Below the pieces are notes generated by a model. The model saw nothing but the letters and a program-made list of their open reading frames with translations, was not told the DNA's origin and did no database searches. Below, piece after piece: positions 1 through 8,036 of a stretch of DNA of 10,678 nucleotides. The stretch is taken from the NCBI GenBank assembly GCA_004151065.3, contig NWUY0304097805.1:1-10678 (forward strand), given 5' to 3'. Position numbers and translations under genes: made by a program. The DNA is from Larix sibirica. Its lineage: Eukaryota > Streptophyta > Pinopsida > Pinales > Pinaceae. The first letter of the stretch is position 1. Every line of letters starts with the position of its first letter.

Positions 1-640
1 TTTTTTTTATTTTTTTATATATATATATATAATTTAACAATTTAATATAAATTAAGTTTTTTTAATTTATTTCAATTTTTTTACATTTTTTTATTTCTTA
101 TTTTATGAAGTTACTAAATTTCCATTATTATTTAAAGGTGTAATTTTCCTTTTTTGAATTTTTTAAGTTAAAAATTTAGTCATTTTTATTTATATTATGA
201 GTATCCATACACTTACTCTTATTTATATTTATCATTTTTTCCAAATCTTTTATTTAATATATATATATTAAAAGTGGGTAAACCTAAAATAGAAAGGTTT
301 TATAGGTCAAATTCATCTAACTTAGCTATAACTTTAAAAATAATTTTTTATTATTATAAATTTTATATAATTGATATATTAATATAGCATTATTCCAATT
401 ATAATTTATATCAATATATATCTAAAAACTAAAAACTGATATGAATATAAAGATTTTCAGAAACCAATATATTGTATTTTTTATTTTCTATTTTTTATTA
501 TTTTTATGTGTTTAAAAAATAATGAAAAAATATTTACATATTAATAAATAAACAAAATTCAAAATATATTGACACGATTAACACTTAAAAGAGAAATAAA
601 ATACAACATTTAAAAAATACAAAGTTTAAGAAGTACAACC
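1..640. other. AT-rich intergenic spacer with TA microsatellites
   Basis: No coding region, RNA gene or recognisable mobile element is visible here. The sequence is very AT-rich, with long T and A runs and two short TA microsatellites at about 17-31 and 257-269. No open frame of useful length exists on either strand. It reads as ordinary plant intergenic DNA. Confidence 0.75.
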
Positions 641-690
641 TTTGTATTAGACACTGTTCACATTAGTAAGGAGTGCGCTGAATGTCAAAA

Positions 691-774
691 GATATATCTC
701 TGAGACAAATGTAATGTGTCGTCAAACCTTTGGATATATCTCTGAGACAAATGTAATGTGTCGTCAAACCTTTG
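691..774. repeat. Perfect tandem duplication of a 42-bp unit
   Basis: The unit starting GATATATCTCTGAGAC and ending AAACCTTTG occurs twice head to tail, at 691-732 and 733-774, with no difference that I can see between the copies. Identity over 42 bp in a region of otherwise worn repeats implies a recent duplication, for example by replication slippage. No ORF or known element spans it. Confidence 0.95.
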
Positions 775-1076
775 GAGTTAGGAAGGCAAACTTATGAATA
801 GGTTTTATAATATTCATTAGTCTCTAATTAATCTTCCATGCTCTTTTCCATGTAAATGGTTGGTGGTTCTAAATATTATAAACTGAAAACAATTCCTTTT
901 AAGTTTTGGGTTTGTTTATAAATCATAAAACATGCTTAAAGGGCATCAATCAAATCCAATCCATGCTGAGGATACATTTTGGAATATTTTCAGTTCAATA
1001 AGGGAGAAGATTTGAGCCACTGCTTTTTGAAATTCCTATAATCATTTTTATGTTGGATTTCATATATTGCACAAGT

Positions 1077-1236
1077 GGCATCAAAAGCACTCCTAAAACC
1101 CAAAGAAAAAAAGGAAAAAGCAAGGTCTTGTGGATCATGTCAATTGGGGAAGGCAAGACCTGATCTTGCATAAAGGGCATCAATGGCACGCCTACAACCA
1201 AAAGAAAAAGGGAAAGACAAGACCTTGTAGATGAGG
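1077..1236. repeat. Diverged direct repeat, period about 99 bp
   Basis: A segment beginning GGCATCAA, running through a CCAAAGAAAAA-type purine-rich stretch and ending in CAAG(G/A)(T/C)CTTGT(G/A)GAT, appears at about 1077-1137 and again at about 1176-1236. The copies differ by scattered substitutions and small indels, so the duplication is old. A shorter match to the GGGCATCAAT start is also present near 943. There is no coding potential of note. Confidence 0.75.
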
Positions 1237-1407
1237 CTTTTCAAATATGTTTGGATTGGTACCAAAAAGGAAATATTGAGGCACTTCCCACTTCCTTTAT
1301 GATTCCCAGGGAAGGCAGGACACTTTAGAATGTGTTTGTACCAATTTGATTCTCAAGAATGTTGCGTGTAAACCTTCTATCATTTGATTCGTCAACAATA
1401 AGCTCCA

Positions 1408-1460
1408 CTATCATCATTGGATCCCTCAATTATTCCTCCTCTATCATCATTGGATCCCTC
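1408..1460. repeat. Direct repeat of 20 bp, period 33 bp
   Basis: CTATCATCATTGGATCCCTC occurs identically at 1408-1427 and 1441-1460. The 33-bp period is a multiple of three, so both overlapping short ORFs (plus 1417-1614, minus 1392-1583) show an in-frame peptide repeat. Neither peptide resembles a known family, and I do not call a gene here. Confidence 0.9.
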
Positions 1461-1469
1461 TCTCATTTG

Positions 1470-1560
1470 CTTTAAAGATGTGTACTTATCCATTTCTCTA
1501 TCACTTATGAAAGTTCCATTCCAAATTGCTTCAAATACAAATAAGTACATCTCTTTAAAC
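1470..1560. repeat. Imperfect inverted repeat, ~20-bp arms
   Basis: CTTTAAAGATGTGTACTTAT at 1470-1489 is nearly the reverse complement of ATAAGTACATCTCTTTAAAC at 1541-1560, leaving a loop of about 51 bases. The arms mismatch at a few positions. It could form a stem-loop if transcribed, or be a relic of an inverted duplication. I see no flanking target-site duplication that would make it a MITE. Confidence 0.7.
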
Positions 1561-1858
1561 CTAGATTTTGTTGGAACAGTCAAATTCTATCCAACCTTGG
1601 AAATTGTTTGGTGAAAGGATCAACCACTGTCACCCAATTACCAAAACTTTGAGCTGCCCAACTTTTGGAGATGGATATATATAAGGTTGTTTGAAAGTTT
1701 CAAAATCAACAGTCAGACCTGACGATACCGTTAACAATATTCAAAACTAAATGATAATTTGTGTTTTAGCTGAACATGTATCCTATATATAACTAAACAA
1801 GAGACTTGTCAATTTCGACAGTGCTTCTGATAAGTGCCTGCTTGAACTTTTCGATGGC

Positions 1859-2002
1859 AATAAGTTTAACGAGGTCAGTTCAAAATCCTTGAATTCTGTT
1901 TTCATTTGGGGCCTAACAGGCTGACTGGCTAATAAGTTTAATGAGGTCAGTTCAAAATCATTGAATTCTGTTTTCATTTGGGCCCTAACAGGCCGAGTGG
2001 CT
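1859..2002. repeat. Tandem duplication of a 72-bp unit within a small minus-strand ORF
   Basis: The unit AATAAGTTTAA(C/T)GAGGTCAG...TGGCT occurs at 1859-1930 and 1931-2002 with five substitutions. The period is 24 codons, and a minus-strand ORF of 90 codons (1783-2055) reads through both copies, giving two 24-residue repeats that share the core QMKTEF and DFELTSLNL. Four of the five differences change an amino acid, which does not suggest purifying selection on this frame. The peptide resembles no family I know. It may be an accidental open frame kept open because the repeat length is divisible by three. Confidence 0.9.
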
Positions 2003-2920
2003 AGCAAAATTGAATATTGACTCATAACATTGAATCCATAACACAGAAACAGCAAATGAGCTCAATGAATATTGCAAAGCATTGGACCCATGATCTAATA
2101 TCAACAATGCTCAACATCTCATTAGGTTGGCGTAATTGGAAACCCACAGAAACAGACATGCCCCAGTTTTTTATATACATATAAACACTCTAACTTCTGA
2201 TACATACACAGATGAGCAGAAACACAACCCACCCCTTTATGACTTGTTTTAGGGCAGACAATCTTACAGATAATAGATTGATTTTCTCATCGCTGGAGAC
2301 ACATAAAAATAGATGGATTTCTACAGCCGCCCTAATAATAGATGGATTATCTAGATTGTTCTCCATCATCTAGATACTGATGGTCAATCAATTTAATTCA
2401 GTTATTTCGAGGTCAACTGTCGCACAGCAATGTTCAAACATTACGTTTATTTGCTATTATAAGAATAAGGAAGAGACAGCAACAAGTTCAAATCTTAACA
2501 GCCAAACAACACTATATATTATCCAATTATAAATCTTGTACATAATTGTTTATGGGCGGTAAGTTTCTTCCCCATCGCCCCAATACAAAGACATGTTCCC
2601 AGAAAGGTATAGTATAAAGAATGCATTACTCACTACTGGCTACAAGTACTAGACAACTAGTTACTATTTGCTATGGACTAGGCTCAATAGGGAGACATAC
2701 TGATCTCTTGTTCTTCCTGGAGGAGAGTACAAAGGAGCACAATCAGTCAGTCACTTGGAAGGCTCTAAAGCACAAAGAAAACCCAAGTAACTGACTGATA
2801 TGATGCATACATCACTCAATAAATCATCTCCTGTTACAGAAGAAAATGTCATCCGCGTCAAAACTTATAATATTCTACAGAATAACTGGTAATTAGAAAA
2901 TAAACAATACACCGTATCCA
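2003..2920. other. Spacer downstream of the CRF gene, probably including its 3' end
   Basis: No second gene is visible here. Part of the stretch is likely to be 3' UTR of the minus-strand CRF-like gene. A candidate minus-strand AATAAA poly(A) signal lies at 2447-2452 (TTTATT on the plus strand), about 760 bp past the stop codon. A further possible signal, ATTAAA, lies near 2392-2397. Plant poly(A) signals are loose, so the true end is not fixed by these. A GCC-box-like AGCCGCC sits at 2325-2331, which could be chance. The short repeat ATAGATGGATT occurs twice near 2308-2346. Confidence 0.5.
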
Positions 2921-3213
2921 AGGATTGTCACCATGGACAATTTATGAGCTGAAAAGTAATCAGGTAAAACAGCATTGCTTTGCAATTACTCTAGACCCTT
3001 TAACTCTGACAACAAAGTCTAGTGCAAAATTGTGCAGGCCCCATCTGAAGTTTCTCCCCAAATTGTGCAGGATTGTCCCTTTGACAATTAATGAGCTGAA
3101 AGTTATCAGGTAAAACAGTATTGCTTAGCAATTACTCTAGACCCTTCACTCGAAGACAACAAAGTCTAGTGCAAAATTGTGCAGAACCCATCTGAAATTT
3201 CTCCCCGAAATAT
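2921..3213 (-). repeat. 148-bp tandem duplication in the predicted 3' UTR
   Basis: Two copies of a ~148-bp unit lie head to tail at 2921-3068 and 3069 to about 3213. Shared landmarks are AGGATTGTC, TTATGAGCTGAAA or TTAATGAGCTGAAA, CAGGTAAAACAG, CAATTACTCTAGACCCTT, AACAAAGTCTAGTGC and CATCTGAA(G/A)TTTCTCCCC. The second copy ends at the CRF stop codon, so both should be transcribed as 3' UTR on the minus strand. Each copy keeps an inverted pair CTAGAC/GTCTAG (2991-2996 with 3017-3022; 3137-3142 with 3164-3169) that would give the mRNA two small hairpins. Divergence is modest, so the event is neither very recent nor ancient. Confidence 0.9.
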
Positions 3214-4622
3214 TAGAGATTCATCCAAGACATGGCTTCAGCATCAAGATCAAAATTTAGGCTGGCTATTGCATTCTGCTCATCCAGCATATCAAGGTCG
3301 TCTGGCAAGAAGACTATATCTTTTGGACCGCCATCGCCTATGTCAAATACTTGTCCAAACTCTTCCAAGAAATATGAATCAGGGTAGGTTGATTCAAGCC
3401 CATTTTGTTCATTGACAGGAGGGATGAGGAAATCCACGAGAGGATTGCCTTCATTTTCTGTATTAAGCTGTTCAATGAGATCAAGTGTGTCATCCAATAA
3501 GAGATTGGAATGATCCAATGGCAAACACTCATTATTAGAACCTTGATAGGCATTATCCTCCAAACAATCTGCTAAGAAATCAGAGGAGAAGCTGCAGGAT
3601 GTACTGCGCTCCATCATGAGAGAACAGCTTGCATCTTCAGAACCAACATCATCAATCAATGAATAAGATGTAGACACGGTCGGGGCCGAAGCAAGAGAAG
3701 AAACTGGAATCCAATCTTCATCAGAACCTTCCTCAGACCCTTCTTCAGATATACAAGATAAAGAAGCAGAAGATGATGTCATGTGGCTTTCTACTGTAAT
3801 GGGCTTCATCTTGGCATTTGCAGAAGACCTTGTCATAACTGAATGGGCTGCAATCCACTGGGTATCATAGATTTGTTTCTTAGCTGCCCTTGGAGGATTC
3901 CTCTGAGAAGTATATGAAGTACATGAACCTGAGAAGTTAGTAGGAGCAGAGGGACCGTTAATTTTCATAGCTGCCTTGTCATAAGCTTGAGCAGCTTCTT
4001 CTGCAGTGTTGTAAGTACCTAACCACAGTCTAACTCCTTTTGAAGGATCTCTTATCTCAGCAGCCCACTTACCCCATCTCCTCTGCCTAACTCCTTTGTA
4101 TTTGGAGGTCTTATCTGCAAAAGACCTCAGTGCTGAGCTAGATTTGGAGACTCTCCCTGACTTGACTCTCTCAAAAGCTTTCAACACCGTTCTCTGTTTC
4201 CTGGAGACCTTCTTCCCTTTGGTCTTCTTTCTGGGTTTCTTCTCAGGAGGGGCATAAAACTCTTGACATACATCTTTACATTCTTCTTCGATCTGACTTA
4301 AGAAAATGCTGGAACAAATGGGCAGATGATATTCATCTTCAGAATCAGAAACAGAGGGAGAACAATCAGCTGGGATGTGAATCTCCCTAACCACTCTCTT
4401 AGGCTCGAATCTCTCTGACTCCTCATCGCTTGAAGAATCTGTGGCATCTGGATCGGTGCAGATTACTCGGACTGTCCTTGTTGAGGCAGCCAAAGGGCGC
4501 TCGACTCTTTTATTATCTGTATCATATTGCTTATTAACCTTGTTCTGCCTTCTCACCTTCTTGGATGTCTTGAGAACTGGAGTAGTACAAAGAGACTGTG
4601 GAAATATCTGAGGTCCAGGCAT
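3213..4622 (-). CDS. AP2/ERF transcription factor, group VI (cytokinin response factor-like)
   Basis: A complete, uninterrupted 469-codon frame (ATG at 4622, TAA at 3213-3215) encodes a nuclear DNA-binding regulator of the ERF family. Residues about 50-83 form the CRF domain: [19 protein letters not shown] followed by [10 protein letters not shown], the pair that defines group VI ERFs and mediates CRF-CRF and phosphotransfer-protein contacts in studied members. A lysine/arginine-rich stretch (128-144, [16 protein letters not shown]) is a likely nuclear signal. The AP2 domain spans about 174-230, with the YRG element [20 protein letters not shown], then [16 protein letters not shown] and PTNF; the Ala and Asp of AAEIRD are the ERF-type (GCC-box) choices rather than DREB-type. 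The C-terminus (about 370-469) is acidic and rich in D, L and F, like an activation domain. Oddities are RRW where most ERFs have RPW, ING where RGP is usual, and no SP(T/V)SVL MAPK-site motif. The start has a good context (A at -3). I cannot tell typical CRF from the VI-L subgroup, so I give no symbol. Confidence 0.95.
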   Translation of the reverse strand: MPGPQIFPQSLCTTPVLKTSKKVRRQNKVNKQYDTDNKRVERPLAASTRTVRVICTDPDATDSSSDEESERFEPKRVVREIHIPADCSPSVSDSEDEYHLPICSSIFLSQIEEECKDVCQEFYAPPEKKPRKKTKGKKVSRKQRTVLKAFERVKSGRVSKSSSALRSFADKTSKYKGVRQRRWGKWAAEIRDPSKGVRLWLGTYNTAEEAAQAYDKAAMKINGPSAPTNFSGSCTSYTSQRNPPRAAKKQIYDTQWIAAHSVMTRSSANAKMKPITVESHMTSSSASLSCISEEGSEEGSDEDWIPVSSLASAPTVSTSYSLIDDVGSEDASCSLMMERSTSCSFSSDFLADCLEDNAYQGSNNECLPLDHSNLLLDDTLDLIEQLNTENEGNPLVDFLIPPVNEQNGLESTYPDSYFLEEFGQVFDIGDGGPKDIVFLPDDLDMLDEQNAIASLNFDLDAEAMSWMNL

Positions 4623-4635
4623 CTTTTCTTATAAT

Positions 4636-5503
4636 CTGAACACCACAAATCAAAATCTAGCTATTTGAGTATATAAATGCCAAAGATGAGGATCTCTGGT
4701 TTCAACTTGCCAAGGTCTCCAGGTCGCCTTCTGCATAGTTTAGACCAGCTACTACATACAACAAAGGGGAGAAGCAGAGACTATTAGACAAAGATCTCAG
4801 AAACAGAAACCTATCCAAGAAACTAAAACAGAGTCAATGAATCACAGTGACATACAACAAAAGCACACAGTTGTGAAAACCTATAAATATAAATCTTAGA
4901 ATGCATATTGCAGAAGATTAGAACACCAAAAAAGGACTGCAAACAAAATACCAAAACGCCACGGGCAAAAGCCCTTGATAAACCCTACAGCTGTCATTGT
5001 CTCCTAACCAAAACCCGGCCTCAAGTATTCACGGACCAATTAAACCCACCATAAATCTTGACAAACCTAGAAACCACACCTCCTATATAGGCACCCACCT
5101 CACAAAACTATCTCAGATCTTGACCAAATTAATAAGGCACACCTTCATTCTGGATAAACTCTGAAGAAACCCACAAATCCAACTACCATGACCCAATAAA
5201 ATAGAGAGCATAAACCTTGACACAGGCAATAATAACACCCTTAAACCCTCAATCTTGACAATAGCAGGCAGAGGACAATGAGAGTACAGTTTCAGGACAA
5301 GGAACCAAGCCCTTCCCAAAGCTACAACTGTCATGGCCAATACAGCAATACAGCAGCAACCCAATACAACACACACAAACAAATCCCTCAGAAACCCAAA
5401 AGTACAATCATATTCATCTCTGAACCCACCCATAGCATAACACACACAGACCAATGGAAAAGAGGACACAGACTGACCTACTGAAAGTATTTGTAAGACT
5501 TAC
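4636..5503 (-). other. Predicted intron in the 5' leader of the CRF-like gene
   Basis: On the minus strand a consensus donor GTAAGT begins at 5503. A T-rich stretch ending TTTGTGGTGTTCAG gives an acceptor whose last base is 4636. The stretch between is 868 nt, contains several open frames without recognisable homology (including a cysteine-rich 118-codon frame at 5113-5469), and is more repetitive than the flanking exon sequence. Removing it places the upstream ORF 12 nt before the main ATG. The donor is strong; the acceptor is the best I see close to the ATG but alternatives inside the interval cannot be excluded without transcript data. Confidence 0.6.
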
Positions 5504-5721
5504 TAGATGGTCAGTAAATTTGAGGGCAGTTTAGCCCCAAAATAGCAGTATTGAGTAGCAGAACTGACTGTGATGAAGAAACCTTGACCCGAAATTGCAG
5601 AGAGGCCACAGTACCAGCGCCGAAAGAGAAGTGTTAGGGAGATGAACAGCCAGAGCTTTTGAGCTCTAACGAAAAAATCACGAGAGGATGAGGAGGAGGA
5701 GGAGGAAGTTGTACTCGACAT
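5503..5721 (-). CDS. Upstream ORF (72 codons) in the leader of the CRF-like gene
   Basis: A minus-strand frame from ATG at 5721 to TAG at 5503-5505 encodes 72 residues. It starts with a serine run (MSSTTSSSSSSSSRDFF), then a hydrophobic and aromatic stretch WLFISLTLLF, an RRWYCGL block, and a tail SATQYCYFGAKLP. It is the first ATG for roughly 260 nt upstream on the minus strand, so a scanning ribosome entering from a start site at 5,800-5,980 would meet it first. Its start context is weak (T at -3, T at +4), which would allow leaky scanning to the main ATG. The final G of its TAG stop is also the first base of the GTAAGT donor; after the inferred splice the stop becomes TA|A. The likely role is translational control of the downstream transcription factor. 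I do not recognise the peptide with certainty. I recall that some group VI-L ERF genes are listed with conserved-peptide uORFs but cannot verify that here. It could alternatively be a non-functional leader frame. Confidence 0.6.
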   Translation of the reverse strand: MSSTTSSSSSSSSRDFFVRAQKLWLFISLTLLFRRWYCGLSAISGQGFFITVSSATQYCYFGAKLPSNLLTI

Positions 5722-6235
5722 AAATTCAATGCAGCAAATACGACAACCACCACTCGGAGATCCTCCACAACCAGAAGTGGCAAAAATCTTGAAACGAAGG
5801 CAGAGGGACAGATCCGGCCCTCTTTCCCCTTTTCTTAAGGAGCCAACACACGACAGTACTAGCAGAAATGAAAGGGCAAGGAACCTTCTGTAACCACTCT
5901 AGAGGAGGAGAAAATCAGAGCAAATGGGTTGGCTTGAATCCGTTAACAACCAAATGGGTCACGAAGAGATATCGAGTTTGAAGCATGGATTCTCAGACTC
6001 TGAGCGAGCCCTCAGCGCTCCATTGAATGAGAATGAAAACAACAAATGACCGAGTGAGCGAAGGTGGCGATGGAGGGGTGGCTGATTAAAAGAACGAAAA
6101 AGGTGGAGCGCAGGAGGACTTACCGAGTCAATCTTCCCTCTTTTTTTATTATTATGAAAATAGTAAAAACAGGTTCGTTGGGGGCAAAGGAGTACATGTC
6201 TATGATTGATTAATGGTGGCACCGACATGGACATG
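5722..6235 (-). promoter_or_regulatory. Probable promoter and first leader exon of the CRF-like gene
   Basis: This is the upstream side of the minus-strand gene and is richer in GC than the flanks. On the minus strand a pyrimidine-rich patch (TTTTCTCCTCCTCTAGAG, about 5899-5916) and a purine-rich GAAAAGGGGAAAGAGGG (about 5817-5835) lie 100-200 nt before the uORF ATG. A possible TATA-like ATAATAATAAAAAAAG lies at about 6139-6154. No ATG occurs on the minus strand between 5722 and about 5980, consistent with transcribed leader. A DRE-like ACCGAC core is at 6221-6226 on the plus strand; such a short match may be chance. The exact transcription start is not determinable from sequence alone. Confidence 0.45.
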
Positions 6236-6317
6236 GGCATGGCATGGGGTCATGATGGGCAATGACCATCCCATACCCCCATGACCATCCCCATATGGAT
6301 CATCATGGGGAACTTCA
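6222..6317. repeat. CATGGGG/CCCCATG low-complexity cluster
   Basis: This short stretch is built from repeated CATGG, ATGACCATCCC and CCCCATATGG words in both orientations. ATGACCATCCC recurs with a ~19-bp period (6262 and 6281), and the words are partly self-complementary, so the region could fold into several hairpins. It stands out from the AT-rich sequence that follows and marks the left edge of the repeat-rich right half. Confidence 0.6.
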
Positions 6318-7267
6318 TAAGTCTTTTTCAATAGTTTGTTTTCTCACGGTACCATGTATGGAGACCACTTTATCATATTAATAAATAAAATAAATTAGAC
6401 CACCACACCGCAATTACCTAGGTGCTTGACTTTGGTCGCATTGGAAAATTAAAGCACATTTCTTGATTTTTTTAAATGGAATAAGTATAGGCTGTTTTTC
6501 TTGGAATTTTCAAATGTCAAGTTTAAATAGCTAAAATTCTAGTGGAGTAGCTGTAATGAAAATGGGTGCTTAGAAATTCATTTTTAATCTCCAGCGTTTG
6601 TCAAAATGTATTTTTTATTTATTATTTATTATTAAAATGGTAAATTTTCATTATTAAAATTATAAATATTTATAAAAATTGTTTTTAAGTTTTTAATGAG
6701 GTTGATTATCCATTTTTTTTAAATCTAAATTATATAAAGCTGAAAAAGTATGATATTATTTTGAGATGGAGTAATCTATTCATTAGTTTTGGATTTTAGG
6801 ATGGGTTTTGGTGTAATTTTTTTGTTAAAATTCATATTTGGAAGTATTTAAATGTGTTTTTGAATTCATAAATACATTTAACACTTTTCAATATTTCATG
6901 GCACCTAAAATACAATTTGGTTGGACGGTGGATTTATGTTTCAAACGTGATTTTGATAGTATAAACGGATTCAACACCATCAAAAACCCTGTGACACCCA
7001 AAATTTTAGAATTTGATAGTTTTTTAACAAAAAAATCAAAATTTTATGTCTAAAATAATCAAACTTTTAAACTAAATTGTTCTTAAAGATTTCCAACCAA
7101 ACTTTGGACAAAATAAGATGCAAAATATGCTCAAAAAAAATTAAAAAACATACAAAATTTAGATTACACCTTTTTGAGATTAAAATAAGTCATTAATCTA
7201 TTACCTAACTATTTAAAAAATGTTTGAATTTTCTAAATTCGATAGTCTTTCATATAACTGATTATTA
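6318..7267. other. AT-rich intergenic stretch, no gene seen
   Basis: Nothing here supports a gene. The longest frame (71 codons, plus strand, 6838-7053) has no recognisable domain and biased, AT-driven composition. Two loosely similar segments, CATGGCACCTAAAATACAATTT near 6898 and GTGACACCCAAAATTTTAGAATTT near 6991, hint at an old local duplication. Confidence 0.6.
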
Positions 7268-7395
7268 CTAATGCTCCATGTTATTATATTACAAATAAAA
7301 AGAATATTGAAATTTAAAGTTTATCAATGCCAGTAATATTCCAAGCAATGGTATTAACACAAACATTCATTGACTATGATTTTAGTTTGTATCAT
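7268..7395 (+). repeat. Dispersed repeat, copy 1 (second copy at 10361-10497)
   Basis: The landmarks AATGCT, CATGT(T)TATTA..TTACAA, TTGAA.TTT..AAGTTTA, TATTCCAAGCAAT, ATTGACT.TGA.TTTA.TTTGTAT occur here in the same order and orientation as at 10361-10497. Identity is patchy, with several indels, so these are old copies. I do not recognise the family. The two copies bracket about 3 kb that contains the retroelement remnants, but no LTR-type ends or matching target-site duplications are evident. Confidence 0.55.
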
Positions 7396-7435
7396 TCACC
7401 CTGGTAGGTGATATTGCATGTGAGGATTGATTCAT

Positions 7436-7860
7436 TTAGAAAGCCTCCAACCCCACATTGGATTCTTGCGGATTTCTTTGGGTCAAAGCTAAATCAATGT
7501 TATTGTTTGTTATTTTTTATACATATCCATCCTATGTTCTCAAGAGACTCACTTTAAATAATAAGATTTTGGCATTAAAAACTCAAACCCATGCCAGATG
7601 CTTTGTGGATATCTTTAGGTCATAGCTAAAATTAATTTATTGTTTGTTACCTTTTGTACATTGCTTTAATTACAAAGAGTGTCACTTTATAAAATAAGAT
7701 TTTGACATAGAAAGCCTCAAACCCATACTAGATTCTTGTAGATATCTTTGGGTCGGAGCTAAATTAGTGTATCTTTTGTGTACGTATTCATATTCATTTT
7801 ATGTTTTCATTATATAGAGATTCACTTTATAGATCTTTTATCTTTATGTTAATAAGATTT
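7436..7860 (+). repeat. Three tandem copies of a ~130-150-bp unit
   Basis: Three diverged units are seen at about 7436-7575, 7576-7706 and 7707-7860. Each has, in order, (G)AAAGCCTC or AAAACTCAAACCC, AGATTCTTG or AGATGCTTTG, GGATATCTTTGGGTC, AGCTAAA, TTGTTTGT or TTTTGTGT, then (T)TCACTTTATA and AATAAGATTT at the end. The array has no coding content. It could be a local satellite, or the internal repeats of a degraded LTR or promoter region; a TGGTATCAA word just downstream (7947) resembles a worn initiator-tRNA primer site but is too weak to call. Confidence 0.75.
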
Positions 7861-7987
7861 ATACATTTTTCTATTTAGTGAAGGATTTTTTAAGTCAAGA
7901 TTAACGATGTAACGATGTATAGGTTGAGGTTTATGAATTTAAGTATGGTATCAATTTAAATAAGTTTTAAGATATTATGATTTTTAA

Positions 7988-8036
7988 TGTTTTTTTTATT
8001 TTTTTTATTTTTTAGGTTTGTTTGTTTTTTTTATAG
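7988..8036. repeat. T-rich tract (possible retroposon A-tail on the minus strand)
   Basis: Runs of T broken by single A or G occupy this interval. Read on the minus strand it is A-rich and lies about 400 bp past the RNase H remnant at 8437-8680, where the 3' tail of a non-LTR element would be expected. No convincing target-site duplication was found, so the link to that remnant is a guess. Confidence 0.35.

Noticed and set aside
2325-2331. GCC box (AGCCGCC) as an autoregulatory site
   Set aside because: A single seven-base match about 900 bp past the stop codon is weak evidence. It is on the 3' side of the gene rather than in the promoter.
3179-3553. Plus- and minus-strand ORFs overlapping the 3' end of the CRF-like gene
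   Set aside because: They are frame shadows of the 469-codon coding sequence; none has a domain or independent support.
5113-5469. 118-codon minus-strand ORF between the uORF and the CRF start
   Set aside because: It lies inside the predicted leader intron, is unusually cysteine- and leucine-rich in a way explained by reading a CA-rich strand in reverse, and shows no known domain. It would matter only in an intron-retained transcript.
5959-6240. 93-codon minus-strand ORF upstream of the uORF
   Set aside because: It falls in the probable promoter, has histidine/proline/serine-rich composition without a domain, and its frame reflects the local CATGG repeats.
7940-7960. TGGTATCAA as a retrotransposon primer-binding site
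   Set aside because: Only the first eight bases of the usual TGGTATCAGAGC match and no LTR end sits directly upstream, so chance is likely.
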